Shown here one piece after another: positions 24,923-36,723 of a DNA stretch of 64,000 bases. The notes under the pieces were generated by a model. The model saw only the letters and a list, made by a program, of their open reading frames with translations, ran no database searches and was not told the origin of the DNA. Numbering within the stretch: the stretch's first letter is position 1; each line of letters opens with the position of its first letter. The DNA comes from Gossypium raimondii (lineage: Eukaryota; Streptophyta; Magnoliopsida; Malvales; Malvaceae), in the NCBI RefSeq assembly GCF_025698545.1, contig NC_068570.1, positions 3,596,001 to 3,660,000 on the forward strand. The letters run 5' to 3'. Both the position numbers and the translations under genes were made by a program.

Positions 24923-25873
24923 TCAAAGACTTCGCCATTTTGGGATGGGCACGGGCACTGTTGGTGAAAGAGGGAATCCTAGTTGACCCGAATTTGGAGA
25001 AAATAGCAAGCTTGGGGAAAGTAAAGCATAGGGTGACCGTGGGGAATTCAAGCAGCCGAATGGTAGTGGTGATGATACCTGTGGCTGTTGCTGCGGCGGC
25101 GGCGGCGGAGGTTGTTGTTGTTGTTGCGGGGCGGTCAAGTTGTTCCAACGGGGTGAAACGAGTGGGGCTAATGGTGGGAACCCAGTGAATTGTTTTGGGT
25201 TAGGATCAACAGAGGTGGATAAGGAGTTTTGTAGGCAACGCATATAGGCAGAGACAGGGGATTCGGCCGCCGCGAGTACAGTCGGGAGTGGTGGGAGTGG
25301 TGAAAGAGGGGCGGTAGCAGGTGGCCTTTGATTCATGAAGCTATTAACAGTAGGGCCACCGACGGGAGGGTTAGATTGAGAGCAACCGGAAGGGTTCATA
25401 TTCATCATGGGAGAAGGACGATTACTAACATGCGGCAAAGGAGGAGGTCGGATCCTTTGAAGCCGAGAGCTTTGTGGTTTGGGTTGGTGGATTGGCTGCG
25501 GAGTAGAAAAGCGCTCGTGAGCCGGTGAACCGGTAAGCTTCTGCACCACATCCCTGAAGTCGTTTTTGTTGATGTTGTAAACAGGTGGCTGGTGTTGTTG
25601 AGCCTGGAGACCACTTTGGCTAGGATTCGGAGGCGGCGGTGGCGGAGGCGGAAGCTGAGCCTGTGTAAGATTCTGGGTCAGTTCAAAAGAAGACTTCCTG
25701 ATGAGCGGACCAGCGGCGGAGGCAGCGACGGCGGCGGCGGTGGTGGAAGAAGAGGGTTTAGAAATCTTATGGGAAAGCTTGTTAAGGTGTTTAAGGTAAT
25801 GATCTCTATTGTTAGCAGTGGAGCTATTGCTAGTAATGGAGGATTCACCAGAAGATTGACAGCTTTTATCCAT
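24923..25873 (-). CDS. VQ9: VQ motif-containing protein, VQ9/HAIKU1-like
   Basis: A single-exon ORF of 316 residues. The VQ motif FRDVVQKLTG lies at residues 106-115 within the strongly conserved block PPVYNINKNDF...GSPAHERF. The N-terminus (MDKSCQSSGES, then NRDHYLKHLNKLSHKISKP) and the C-terminus (SPRSPYALLSPS, SGQLGFPLSPT) match what I know of Arabidopsis VQ9 and its relative IKU1 (VQ14). Much of the rest is low-complexity Pro, Gln, Ser and Ala. VQ proteins are nuclear partners of group I and IIc WRKY factors through this motif. VQ9 is linked to salt-stress responses with WRKY8, and IKU1 to endosperm and seed size. Which role applies here is not decidable from sequence. A consensus splice donor (GGTAAGTT) follows 8 nt after the stop codon, suggesting a 3'-UTR intron or an alternative C-terminus. 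Confidence 0.9.
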   Translation of the reverse strand: MDKSCQSSGESSITSNSSTANNRDHYLKHLNKLSHKISKPSSSTTAAAVAASAAGPLIRKSSFELTQNLTQAQLPPPPPPPPNPSQSGLQAQQHQPPVYNINKNDFRDVVQKLTGSPAHERFSTPQPIHQPKPQSSRLQRIRPPPLPHVSNRPSPMMNMNPSGCSQSNPPVGGPTVNSFMNQRPPATAPLSPLPPLPTVLAAAESPVSAYMRCLQNSLSTSVDPNPKQFTGFPPLAPLVSPRWNNLTAPQQQQQPPPPPPQQQPQVSSPLPFGCLNSPRSPYALLSPSLLFSPNSGQLGFPLSPTVPVPIPKWRSL

Positions 25874-25889
25874 TTTTAAACCCTTTTTT

Positions 25890-28110
25890 CTCTATCTGTC
25901 AATGGATCTAACAAGCGATTTGTATATGTAAGCAAAACAATAAGTGAGATTTTGCAGACACAAATGGGGGGTTTAAGGGTCGGCGAGTAGGGACAAAGGC
26001 AAAGAGATGAAGAGGGAGATAATGGAGGTTTCTTTCATTTATTTATGGAACCATAAAAGATGATAGGAATGATGGGTCTAAAAGACTTTCACCCCTTACC
26101 AGTTTTAAGTGAAGAAAAGAATATTATGTCTTTATCTATGCCACAGTGCCATTTCCCTGCTTATTCACTGCCTTCCCCTTTTCTTAAGGGTTATTTGCAT
26201 CTTTTATACCTCAAATTTGCGTGCGTTTTAAGTTGATTGATATGCGATTCAAGAATTTAATCAAAATATTTTAAAACTTAAGAAACTGTCAATTAAATCT
26301 AGCTCGATTGATATGAGTATTATTGTTAATATGGGAGGAAGTGAGTTCGAGCGCACTAAAATGGGTCGAAAAAAGATTACCTGTTTTTCAAACATGGGGA
26401 AATTGCAAACTCGGTTGGAAAGAGAGGAGCAATTGAATTTTATTGGGCTCCTTAAATTGTGTAATTAATGGAGTGCTGATTTTTCCAACCAAGAAAAATA
26501 ATTGCCCTTACTTTTCTTTCTCTTTGGTCTTGGAATTTACGGAATCTGGTCAAAGTTCCGTTTAAGATAGAATTTGAAACGGACCACCGTAATTTTTCAA
26601 ATCCAAATTGGCCTTATTTCTTTATATTTGGTACTTCATTTGTGCTTTAAGACCCCCAAAAACAAAGCTGCAAAAAGGGGTTTTTCAACATCCTCTGCCC
26701 ACACAATCAGATCAATCTTTCACATTTTTCAGTGTAAGATTTTCCTTTCTTTCTCTTATTCAAAGTAACTCGAATTCAAAATTTGGGTCTGCAATCACAA
26801 TAAATACGATAATATTAGATCGAGTAGCTCTGGTTTAGGAGAAAATGAACCCAACTTGGATGGTAAAATGGGAATGGGTGAAATTGACTGAAAATTGCAT
26901 GGATTTGAAGAGTGGTGCAAAGTGTGAGGGATTTTTAAGTAACTATTTGAGTCAAGAAAAGGACTAAAACCACAAGCAGAAATGCATTGCCCGTTAGCAC
27001 AACTTGTGGTAAAAGGGGGACAAAGAATCTGAAACAATTATTAATATAATGTGGGACACTTTAGAGAGGCAAAGACTGGCCCATAACACCATACCCTTTT
27101 GCTCATTCATTTGTTTTTGATTAAAGGTGTTACTGTTCCAAGTCCCCCTCTTCTAACTTGTTAGCTATGCATTTAAACTAAGGTTTTAAGAATCGAATCG
27201 TGGGATCGATTACACCGTCAATTCTGATTGTTGATATGAGGTTCAACTGTTGTTTTTCCTCAATTCTCAATTTTTACTAGTTTTGAATGGTTCGATTTGA
27301 GGTGAATTCAATTTATTTGTTTAAATCAACATCAACATAATTAACCTGATTCTAACAACACTACATTTAAGCTGTCCTTCGCTAGAATGGATGACAATTG
27401 ACGAGGTAAAACTCGATTTTTTATTCAAAAAATTTACACTTAATCTTAAACTGGCTTTTCTAATCTCATCCCAATCCACCTCAAAATTTTAAATGCTATT
27501 TTATAATAATATTAATTTTTACAAAATTAAACTAAATATATAAGGAATAAATAAATTATTATGCCTTCAAAATATAAATTATAAGAAATATTAGTATGAT
27601 TTTTATCCATCATTCACATTGGGAACTATTTTCTGAGCTAAATTATAGAGTAAAAATCTAAAAGTTAAAATATGCTTAAAGTTTATGTACTCTTTAGAAG
27701 TTTAAAATTTAATTCATATATTTTCTTTTTTAGAAATTCAATCCCTCTATTTTCGATTTTAGAACTTCAAATTTAGTTATTAATGTCATTATATTTTTTG
27801 TTAAATTCACTTGTGTGGTATTTTAAAATTAAGAAAGAACACGTTTGTAGTACCCAATATCTTGGACCTAGATATAACAGAAAATTTTAACATTGGTAAC
27901 ATTCTTAAAATTCATATAAACATTTTAATCGGGATGAAGTACTTAGACTAATCGGTGACGTTATAAAAATTGAGGTATCAAATTATACCAAAAATTAAAA
28001 TATAAAGATCAAACATCAAATTTGAATATAATAGAGGACTAAAACTAAAATTTAACTATTATCCTATAATACATAAGAAAAACAATGGACGTGTATCAAG
28101 GCTAAAAAAT
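25890..28110. other. VQ gene upstream region, no further gene
   Basis: Purine-rich leader sequence lies just before the VQ start. On the minus strand a CATAAATAAATG word at about 26036-26047 is a weak TATA candidate. The short ORFs at 26574-27037 have no recognizable domain. Confidence 0.5.
26290..26375 (+). mobile_element. SINE head fragment, same family
   Basis: TCTAGCTCGATTGATATGAG and GAGTTCGAGCGCACTAAAAT match the tRNA-like head of the copies at 4699 and 28115. The body is missing. It lies about 420 bp upstream of the VQ gene start (VQ is on the minus strand). Confidence 0.5.
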
Positions 28111-28114
28111 GCTA

Positions 28115-28290
28115 TTAAATTGAGTTTTAGTTCAATTGATATAGGTATTGTTATCAATACAGAAAGATATGGTTCAAGTGCGTTGAAGCGTATTATCCTC
28201 TTATTTATGAGTTAAATAGGGATTATGAGTAATTTTAGATATTGTGTAAAGAAAAAAATAGATAAGATCGGAACCTATAACGAGATTGTT
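28115..28290 (+). mobile_element. tRNA-derived SINE, family member 2
   Basis: TTTTAGTTCAATTGATATAG (A box region) and GGTTCAAGTGCG (B box) are followed by TTATTTATGAGTTAAATAGG and CCTATAACGAGATTG, collinear with the copy at 4699. Confidence 0.6.
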
Positions 28291-29073
28291 AGAAAAATAG
28301 GGTTTATCATTATTAAAATTCAAATGAAATGCGATACCAGAAAGCAACATAGAGTTATGTCCGAATGTGAGACAAGTGTGGGCCTTAATCACCGCAAACT
28401 AAAGACAAAGAACATTAAACCTATAAATATAATAATATATGGTAGTATTAAATTCACATGTCATGTCCTATTGTTTTTGCTTTAGAGTCTTTGACCACTT
28501 GTTTAACTTGTTCGCCCATTCCTCCTCAAGGCTGAACAGTCCTTTTCTACTCCTTTTTTAAAAATATATTTAGTTTCTATCTAGAATGTCATGTAAATAA
28601 TATCTAATAAATAATAAAATATATAACTTGAAATTAATAATAGAATAAAATAAAATAATTTAAATTGTGATAAAAAATAAATTTAAATAGGTAAGTACAT
28701 CTTAAAAATTACTTCAATTACTTTGCAACTCGTATTGTCATTTTTTTAGTACGTTCAAATGTTATAACTTATTTTGTATATAATAATATGTTGTAAGCAT
28801 TTCTTCAACCAAGTTTGTGTCAGGTTAGCTCGTGACATCAACTCGGTTGGGGGTTTAAAGTTAGTAGAGATATAACGATGTGGGTGAAAAAGTTTTTAGT
28901 GTAAAAGTAGTATAAATTATATCAAAATCAAAACAAAATTTCGGTTTAAGTGGTAAAATGCAGGTTTTGTTGATGTTGGTGTCATAGGTTCAAATATCAT
29001 TATATTTGAGTTTTTTAATTGATTTTATAAAAAGATAAAAAGAAAAGAGTACCACCTATAAATATAAAAAGAT

Positions 29074-29758
29074 TGTTTACGCATATCGATCTCAATCTAC
29101 GTCTACAGGGCGTTGCCCAAAGCAATGATCCACTATCTTTCTCGTAGTACAACCAATGATTTAAGTTCTAACACTGATCTAACACTCACCAATTTAGCGG
29201 CCTTATTGTTATACAAAGGCTAGATCACTCTTCCACCAAGCTTCTCCCTAGAAAGTTAGTTTTGCAACTCAAAAGACTCTCTTGATTATGTGCGTGCAGA
29301 CGTTCCTAACTTGAACAAATTTGTGCTCTACCTCTCAAAACTCTCAGGTGCTCTTAACCTAGGCAAAACTTAAGTTTATATACTACTTGAGTTTTGTTTA
29401 CATAAGAATTACAATATAATCACTTCTCCATAAAGATGGCTAAAAATCAGTACAAGATACTACTTCCATATGAGTTTCGATTTAAACCAATGCCTTTAAA
29501 ACATGGAAAGTAACTTTCCTTATTCAACAAGTAATCTCCCTTGGGTTGTAAGAAACCAATCTTCAAGTCTTCAATTTCAACTCAATTGGTCTTCAAGTTA
29601 TGAGCTTTACATGTCCAAATATCTTTAAAATAAATAGCACAATGCTTTTGTACTAAAATCTGCTAACTCTTTAAAACATGCAAGTTGGGCAATGAAACAA
29701 TTATTTAAATTGTGGCCACTGTTTCAGCCACAGAAGCAAACTTGCCTTTAAATATGTC
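29074..29758 (-). mobile_element. Probable 3' LTR of the Sirevirus-like element
   Basis: On the minus strand the polypurine tract AAAAAAGGAGAT (about 29763-29774) is followed by TGACATATTTAAAGGC, a plausible LTR start. A possible end is GCGTAAACA at 29074. A TATA-like TATATAAACTTAAG lies inside near 29370-29385. No matching second LTR or target duplication is seen, so the far boundary is tentative. Confidence 0.45.
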
Positions 29759-30206
29759 AATAATCTCCTTTTTTGGCAATTTTTGAACAAAACATATATA
29801 GGGAAAATAAAATCATCACAATTACATACTCTTCCCCTAAGTAATCCCCTTTAATCAAGCACTCTCATCTTCATTAAGGCAAGCATTAAGAACAAGCTTG
29901 TTAACATGATCCAAACATACAAGGTTAGGATTACCATATTATTAGATTGAGTGAACATTGGGGCAAAGAATTATCATAGAAAATTATCGAGAATTAGAAC
30001 CCTAAGTTTGTGGTTATTGTTGCTACTACCATCACTATCACATCATAATTAATCCCCCTTTTTGTTCAAGGATTTCTAAGGGATCACCGAAACTGCTTAG
30101 CCAAACTATCTAGCGTTTTGGCCAATAGCTTGTTGTTGTGAGCTTTGAGATCCTTGATCCGCCTCTCATTGACATCAATCTCATCAGAAAGTAACTTGAG
30201 GAGCCT

Positions 30207-31130
30207 CTAATCAACAATAGTTGATGTGTTTGAGGAACTATGAACTGTGTCTGTATTTGTGCCAACAATTTTAGGCAATGTTATCTCTTCAGTATGTGCT
30301 ACTTCTTGCACATTTCTAAGGTTCAGGGGAGCATGCCTGCCTTCTAACCACTTGTGGGAGAACTTCAGCTCAGGAGGCATCTTCTCATACTTCTCAGTGG
30401 CCTTGACAATCTTTTCATTTTGCAAGTATAATATTTGAAATATAAGAGATAAATAAGGGAAACTGAGCTTATTGTTTACCTTCTCAGTATGTCTACATAT
30501 CTTAGTGAATATTAAATCTCCAATATCAAACTGGATCCTAACTCCCACCTTCCTCAATAGGGTGGCCATCTTCTTTGTCACATTGTGCCTCTAGCTGTTG
30601 AGAAGCCAATTCCTCATGGCTATGGCATATAAGGCAATGTATGTTGGTTCTAAGGTAGATGAGTGTAGTTTAGAACCAATAGGCTAGGTAAGATGGATTC
30701 CATTTGTGATTTGAGCAATAATAATGCCCTCTGATTCCCAAACTCCACATCATTGGTACAAATGTGGTGTAACAAGTGTTTAATATGTGCAGAGCTGAAC
30801 CTGTACATCTTCCTCACACAGAAACCATGTGATGTGACTTGCTGGTGGGGTCATTTATACTTTGCAACAAGTTGGTGTAGAACTTAAGTACTATATGCTT
30901 AACATAGGGTTTGACAAACTAGGCAAATATTAACAAATCATTTTTTTTCCAAGATTGAGTTAATGGTATGATCACCAAAAATTCTTTCATCAATGTTTTG
31001 CTCCTCTATGATGTTGTTCTTGGTGAGGAAGGCATGTCCTTTGGCACTAGCAGTGGTGATGAAGACTCGATCATAGGTTTGAAGCAACTCCTCTTTATAT
31101 TACTTTCTTTCTTTCTTTCCCTGAAAGCTT
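30207..31130 (-). pseudogene. Decayed Sirevirus (Copia) env-like / putative plant transposon protein ORF
   Basis: The minus strand from about 31130 to 30207 is broken coding sequence. A 124-codon stretch at 30207-30581 (MTKKMATLLRKVGVRIQFDI...) continues upstream through in-frame stops as IALYAIAMRNWLLNS, then ESEGIIIAQITNGIHLT, then MYRFSSAHIKHLL in another frame. These resemble the plant-transposon domain found in env-like ORFs of Sireviruses. At least three stops and one frameshift break it. A purine tract and LTR-like sequence lie downstream on the same strand (29074-29774), as expected for the 3' end of such an element. Confidence 0.55.
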
Positions 31131-31559
31131 TATAGGGTCTGCATCTCTCAAAATTTTGCAAAGAGAGGCACACCAGACCTTTTTATTCTTATAGATGGCT
31201 AAAAGCAAGAGTAAATTGATAAAATCAAAAGAGAATTTAAGCAAAAGAGTAAATAAGTTAAATGTTGTTAATCAACTTTAAACATTACTATATATGCCTA
31301 AAAGCTAGAGTTAATTTCATGAACTAAATGTCTTGTAACTAAAAGAGATTAAAATAAGGTATATGATGAATATGTAAGCAAAGAGAATTTCACATGATAA
31401 TGAACTTTAGTAGTGTGTGGCCTAGTGAACTTGCTTTAAACAGTATTAAAGAAATTGATGATTTAAGCATGTTATAATTCAAAGAAATGAAAATTATGTA
31501 TATGAATAACTTAAAGATTAACGACTATAATTGGGAAATGTGAAAGAACATGTCAAGAT

Positions 31560-32519
31560 ACTATGGACTCTACTTAAGAGTCTTGAATAGATATTTTCAT
31601 TAAATGAATTAGTTAACAAATTGTTAATGTGTAAGTTGAGCCCTTACATTTTGGTAAATCAAAATGAAATAACGAATAATACTAAAATGTGGCTTGAATG
31701 AAACTAACATGAAATCCATAGGATGGGCTCAACACTAATAAGAATTAAGATATGTAAGTTCATCCTTGGCTATTTAAGCTCAAGCGTAGGTTGGACTTAC
31801 CTAGAAGTCCTAGTGTTGGCTTGGGAGTATCGCATGATCTTTCGTGCTTCCAAGGTTGCAATTCAAATGTTTAAATACCATTTGTATTGGATTATTAGCA
31901 TGTATACAAAGACTTAGATTACTCAAGCAATTGTCAAGTTAAATGATTAACTTGAGCCTTCTTTGCGTTTCTCTTAAACAAATATGTATATTTTGTTTTA
32001 GATGTGTTCATGCTAAGTTTTTAAGCTTAAATGAGTTTAACTTTTGATTTATAATAACATGATTTATGTTGGAATGATATGGTGATGTTTGGGATGTGTT
32101 TTGGAGTGATTTTTAAGTGTTTTGGGCAAACTTAGTGAGTCACGTTGCGACCTCGGTGCCCGACGTCATGACTTATCTTTTTTCATGTTGCAACCCCATT
32201 AACTCAGTCAGTCACGTTGTGACGTCAAATATTCCTCGTTGCGACGTCGCACTTGTTTCAGCATTGCACCATTTCAAGTCATTTTAACCTTCTGGAGCTC
32301 ATTTTGAGTTCTGATCACCTTCGATTAACTACAAGTAAATCATAAATGATTTTAAGTTGTTTTTAAAAACTTTGAATCTTGTCTAAAACATATTTTAATT
32401 ATTTTATAAAAATATTTTAAACTTTCAATTCTTAAATAATCCAAGATTTCTTACTCATACATGCTTCGGTGGCATCTCCGATCCTTACTGATCGTTTGAA
32501 ACGGGTAAGAAGTGTTACA
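31560..32519 (+). mobile_element. LTR fragment ending GTGTTACA
   Basis: The right end, AAACGGGTAAGAAGTGTTACA, has the typical Gypsy LTR terminus. The inner part carries repeated GACGTC motifs (32160-32250). The left boundary is uncertain; a TGG start near 31570 preceded by TACTA (against AACTA after the end) is possible. No coding domains are present. Confidence 0.45.
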
Positions 32520-32555
32520 AACTAAAATTATAAAACAAAGGAAAAGGTTAATTGC

Positions 32556-33028
32556 AGGAATACATTTTAAATTGATCCTCAAATTTTAAAATGTTGTTAA
32601 TTGAGTTTTTAAAATATTAATATTATATCAATCAAGTCTTTTTGTTAGCTGAGTCATCAGTTTGAGCATCAAATTCTAGCTCCGATGTTTAAAACACGTG
32701 AGTTAAATTTTAAACACATTTATACTTACTGCATGAACAATTTGAATCTAACATGTCAAAACACAGATAGTGCCATTAAATTTCAAACATGACTATTTTT
32801 TAACACGTCAAATTCTAATTGTTCATGTGATAGATATACCATACACATACACCTAAAATTCGATCGATGTCCTTTAAGTACACTAACATCAAACTCTTGA
32901 GATATTGTTTAATAATACCAAAATTAAAGACTAAGCTAACAAAAGAACTTAATTGATACAATATTACCCGTCCTCTATCTTTAATATCGTATAAAAAAAA
33001 CTCAATTAAAACTTAACAAATTTGGATC
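32556..33028. mobile_element. TIR element, about 470 bp
   Basis: Left TTAATTGAGTTTTTAAAATA then TATCAATCAAGTCTTTTTGT pairs with the inverse of the right end (TTAATTGAGTTTTTTTTATA then TATCAATTAAGTTCTTTTGT). The pairing extends over about 100 bp with gaps. Non-coding. It lies immediately right of the LTR end at 32519. Confidence 0.6.
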
Positions 33029-33299
33029 ATAATTTAACCACGGCAATTAATGCCAAAAGAAATGATAAAAGATGGAGCCTGAATTCGATAGGGACAAATT
33101 ACTTTAAATCCTATTGTTGTTCACGTGAGAACTAATTTGGGAGCTTGACTTGGTCATAGTCACCTATGCCTTTGTCTATTTGAGCCTAACAAGTATTGTC
33201 ACATATTTTATGTTATCTTTAAAGCCTTTATTAAATTTTTTATACTAGAATCTATCATAGGTCCTGCTATAAGAATAGGATTACATTTTATCTCTTTTA

Positions 33300-33497
33300 T
33301 TGAAAAAAAAGTAAATTAATTCCTGAACGTTAAATCAAAGAACAAACAAGTCCTATTGTTAAAATTTTCATCCATTTATGTTGTTAAAAATTGGTCCCTA
33401 CACGTCAGTAGTAGTTTTTAACCGATGGAATTTTTAACAAAATGACTAATTACTTTTTGATTTAATGTACGATGACTAATTACCCATTTTTGAGTAG
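33300..33497. mobile_element. Short TIR element
   Basis: The left segment with CGTTAAATCAAAGAACAAAC and the inverse of the right segment (ACATTAAATCAAAAAGTAAT) pair over about 50 bp. It is about 200 bp with no ORF. Boundaries are approximate. Confidence 0.45.
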
Positions 33498-33499
33498 AT

Positions 33500-35850
33500 T
33501 TAACAAAACGTAATTCAACTCCTAGTATATATAGAGCTTCCATGATACTTTTACTATCTAATCATACTAATAAAACTTAAAAAGTACGAAATATGAGTTT
33601 TTTTGAATTAGTTTTTTAGGTGTAGTTATTTAATAAATAAGCCATGGAATTTGTTAAACTAAAAATCAAAAAAAATAAGGCACATAATTTTTTTAAAAAT
33701 TTTACTTATAAAGTTAAAAAATTCAAGAGGATGTATCCTGCGTTATTATTTTTATATTTAGATTAAAAAGCATGTGAATTTATTAAAACAATTAAAAATT
33801 TTAAAGATATTTTTATAATTTTATAAATTGAATTAATATCCGATTAATTCGTAATTCTAGATCAGTAATATAATAAAGAAGAGGTAGACTATAGTCTTCG
33901 CGGGTCACTATTGGGCCATGTGGGCTCTCCAGGATGGGTCTAGTTGTGAAAGAAATAGATGTGCACCAAACCCACCACGCTTTTGATGCTTATCTTACAA
34001 CTACCGATAGTTTAGGGTCCACATTGACTTTATCTATCTTAATATATTTTATGATAATAACAGATTAATTATACCAAAATCATTCCCTTCTAAAAATAAA
34101 TAACACCAAATATATTAATATGATCAAAATACCAAAATTATTGAGGCCGAGCTGTGGGGCATCATAAATAGATTAACGCTTCTTTTGAAGTGGAGTTATG
34201 ACAGTGTGATAATTTAGATTGATAGCATCGAGATAATCCTAACAATTTAAGATTTTTTTTATCAAGAATAGGACATTGAATCATTCGACATATTTTTAGA
34301 GAGACAACGGAAAAATTGATGGATCAAAGAGAAAAGATTTTAAATGTTTTAGGTTTCCCTTTAAAGATTTAGTTTTATTTTAATGAAGTTGTTTCCAATT
34401 TTTTGTCTTTTCACAGAAAAAGAAAGTCAGATCCAACATTAATTCAGTCAAACTTTTATTTGGACCCATTCAATTAGTTGGTTGAGCTAAAAATAATTTT
34501 ATATTTAATTTGATGGTATCTATTTTTTATACAAAATCAAGGATTAAAATTTTAAAAACCATCATATACAATAAAAAGTTTAGTGATATAAAAATTATTC
34601 AAATTCATATTATTTTTCGTGTTTATTTAAATTTTAATTTTATCAAGATGTTTGTCAATTCAACTAATTTTTCAAGATGTTTGGTATAAAGAAAAATGAC
34701 CAATGTTCGCCAATAAGGCCTTAGTTCAGTTAGTAAAGGTGGAGGCTCTAAGTCTTGAGTATTTAGATTCAAGACCTATCATGTATAATTATTACATGGG
34801 TTTATAAGCCCCATCATGCATGGGAGTTTTAGTTCAGTTAGTTCCGGTTTGTTGGCTTTAGTCTGGATTGTATTAGTTCTTAGTTTGTTTGTGATTATCT
34901 ACTTGGTGGTTACTCGAACAGTCCGTTTGTAATAATTTGATACTTATAATTACTCAGATTTGTATTTATAGTCCTAGTGTACTTGTTACCCTTAAAAAAA
35001 CACTTTTCAAATAATTTAATTGATAAAATTCATATATGCTTAGAAACACAAAAGATTGTAAAAGTTTCTTTCTTATTCTTTTTTGGTCAAAAATAAGTAT
35101 CCACCATTTACAATAGTGGCTAATTCTTTTACCACGAGTACTTTTGAAGAGATAAATGGCTAGCATGCTCTATTTCACATATCATGATTATAAATTTTCT
35201 TTTCTCATTAACCACATCTCTAACTATCATATTATCAAAAGTTATATTATGTTATTTAATTTCTATGGCATGTTTAAAATAATTTAAAATAATTAATCAT
35301 ACAATGAATATGCGTTACATAAAATAATTTTCCTTTCTCATTAACTACAACTCTAACTATCATAAAATAATTTTCCTTGTCAAATATTATATAACTATGA
35401 ACATATAAACTATACACGATCTACACATGACCTTTACACATCCCACGCTTATCTCTCGAGATTTAGTGGCTATATATGTCTTTCCTGGTGATCTAGTTTG
35501 AGACACTCAATCTCAACACATGAAAAAGAGAGAGCTCCTCTCCTCCTTTCTCTTGGAAGACCACTTACAACTCTCATACTCATAGAACACCTTTAACCCT
35601 CATTACTTAGGGTAAACCATCATCAATCGTCAAACTTATATTTGCACATATTCAATCATGTAGCCTTTCAATTTAAAGTTTTATAAACATTTTTATTTTT
35701 ATTTTGTACTTCCATATTAATAACAAAAAATTAAATGTTTTCAATTAATCAATTTCAAAATACCAAATTATCTACCCAGAAAAAGTTAATAATAGAAAAG
35801 GAAAAATAATATAAAAAGATACAAAAGTCTAATTCTTTAATAATTCTTTT
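33500..35850. other. Gene-free AT-rich stretch
   Basis: No ORF with family features. Holds the SINE-like segment at 34717 and two short near-repeats of TCTCATTAACYACAWCTCTA (about 35202 and 35338). Nothing else recognized. Confidence 0.6.
34717..34790 (+). repeat. tRNA-like SINE segment, different family
   Basis: CTTAGTTCAGTTAGTAAAGG (A box like) and TTAGATTCAAGACC (B box like) lie about 45 bp apart. A second GTTTTAGTTCAGTTAG occurs at about 34828. No acceptor stem forms. Confidence 0.4.
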
Positions 35851-36410
35851 TCAAAATTTTAGTTTAGAAAAAACCCAGACCCTAAATTCAACTGAAGTTC
35901 CATTTGTTCTTGAGAATGAAGCTGCCATTGAAGAACCGCACCAACAAGCAGAAGCTGAAGAAGATGAAGAAAAGGGTTCGACAGCGGAGGAGGAAGAAGA
36001 ATGCGAGACAAGCCAAGGAAGATCCGAACTTCATACCCAGAAACCCGAGAAACCGACCCGAAAAACGAGTCAAAGGAGAGTGAGAGTCAAGACAGTTATT
36101 GCGGGAGCAAAAGCTGTCAGTGGAGGTATCCAAGGAGACTTGGGTGTGCAGCACAGATGTCATTAGATGGTTACCAGAAAAGAGACAGTAATCAGTGGTG
36201 AAACAAAAGGACGGTGGACATGAGCCTAAAAGAAGAATTAGCATTGACTCCAATCCTCGCCCTATTTTTTTACAGCCACCTCGCTCTTCTTTCTCTTTCC
36301 CGGCTGCTCCGCCTATGGATACGGCGGTTGCAGCAGCAGCCAATGGAGATGGCGGTGGCAGCTGGCCACCTAGATTCTATTTGGTCCTTTGGGTTTTTCT
36401 AAATTAAAAT
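35850..36410 (+). other. Coding-like GC-richer island, no recognizable gene
   Basis: Base composition rises above the surrounding AT-rich DNA, and several overlapping frames stay open on both strands. One plus-strand frame reads EEPHQQAEAEEDEEKG then KTVIAGAKAVSGGIQGDLG before a stop at 36163. A minus-strand frame is open for 151 codons (35888-36343) but is low in plausibility (Phe/Leu runs opposite GAA repeats). It could be a captured gene fragment or the exon of a dead gene. I do not recognize it. Confidence 0.3.
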
Positions 36411-36723
36411 TACTCTTGTTTGGATTTACTGTTTAGAGTAAAATTTGCTTTTGCTTACGTGGACATAAGACGTGGTTAGTGAAAAAAGGTGATTAAAATG
36501 TTTAATTATTATAAAAATAGTGATTAAATTGTAAATATTTTTAATTTAAGTGACTAAAATAAAAGTGTTTTAAAAGTTAAAGGACTAATTAGATAATTTA
36601 TCTTAAAAAAACACATATACCTAATAACTAAATTCACCTTTAACTCTAATATGGTTAGAGAGAAACACGTCATACAACTAATTTTCAATAACAAGTTATC
36701 GGTGGCATCACGTGGATTATAAT

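Noticed and set aside
24940..25188. Plus-strand ORFs opposite the VQ gene
   Set aside because: Shadow frames of the CAG/CCG-type repeats in the VQ coding sequence.
26795..27037. 80-codon minus-strand ORF upstream of the VQ gene
   Set aside because: Cys-rich patch (CANGQCISACGF) looked interesting, but there is no signal peptide, no repeat of the pattern and no homologue I can name.
35888..36343. 151-codon minus-strand ORF
   Set aside because: Its Phe/Leu runs mirror GAA-rich sequence on the plus strand and no family is recognizable; kept only as part of an unassigned island.
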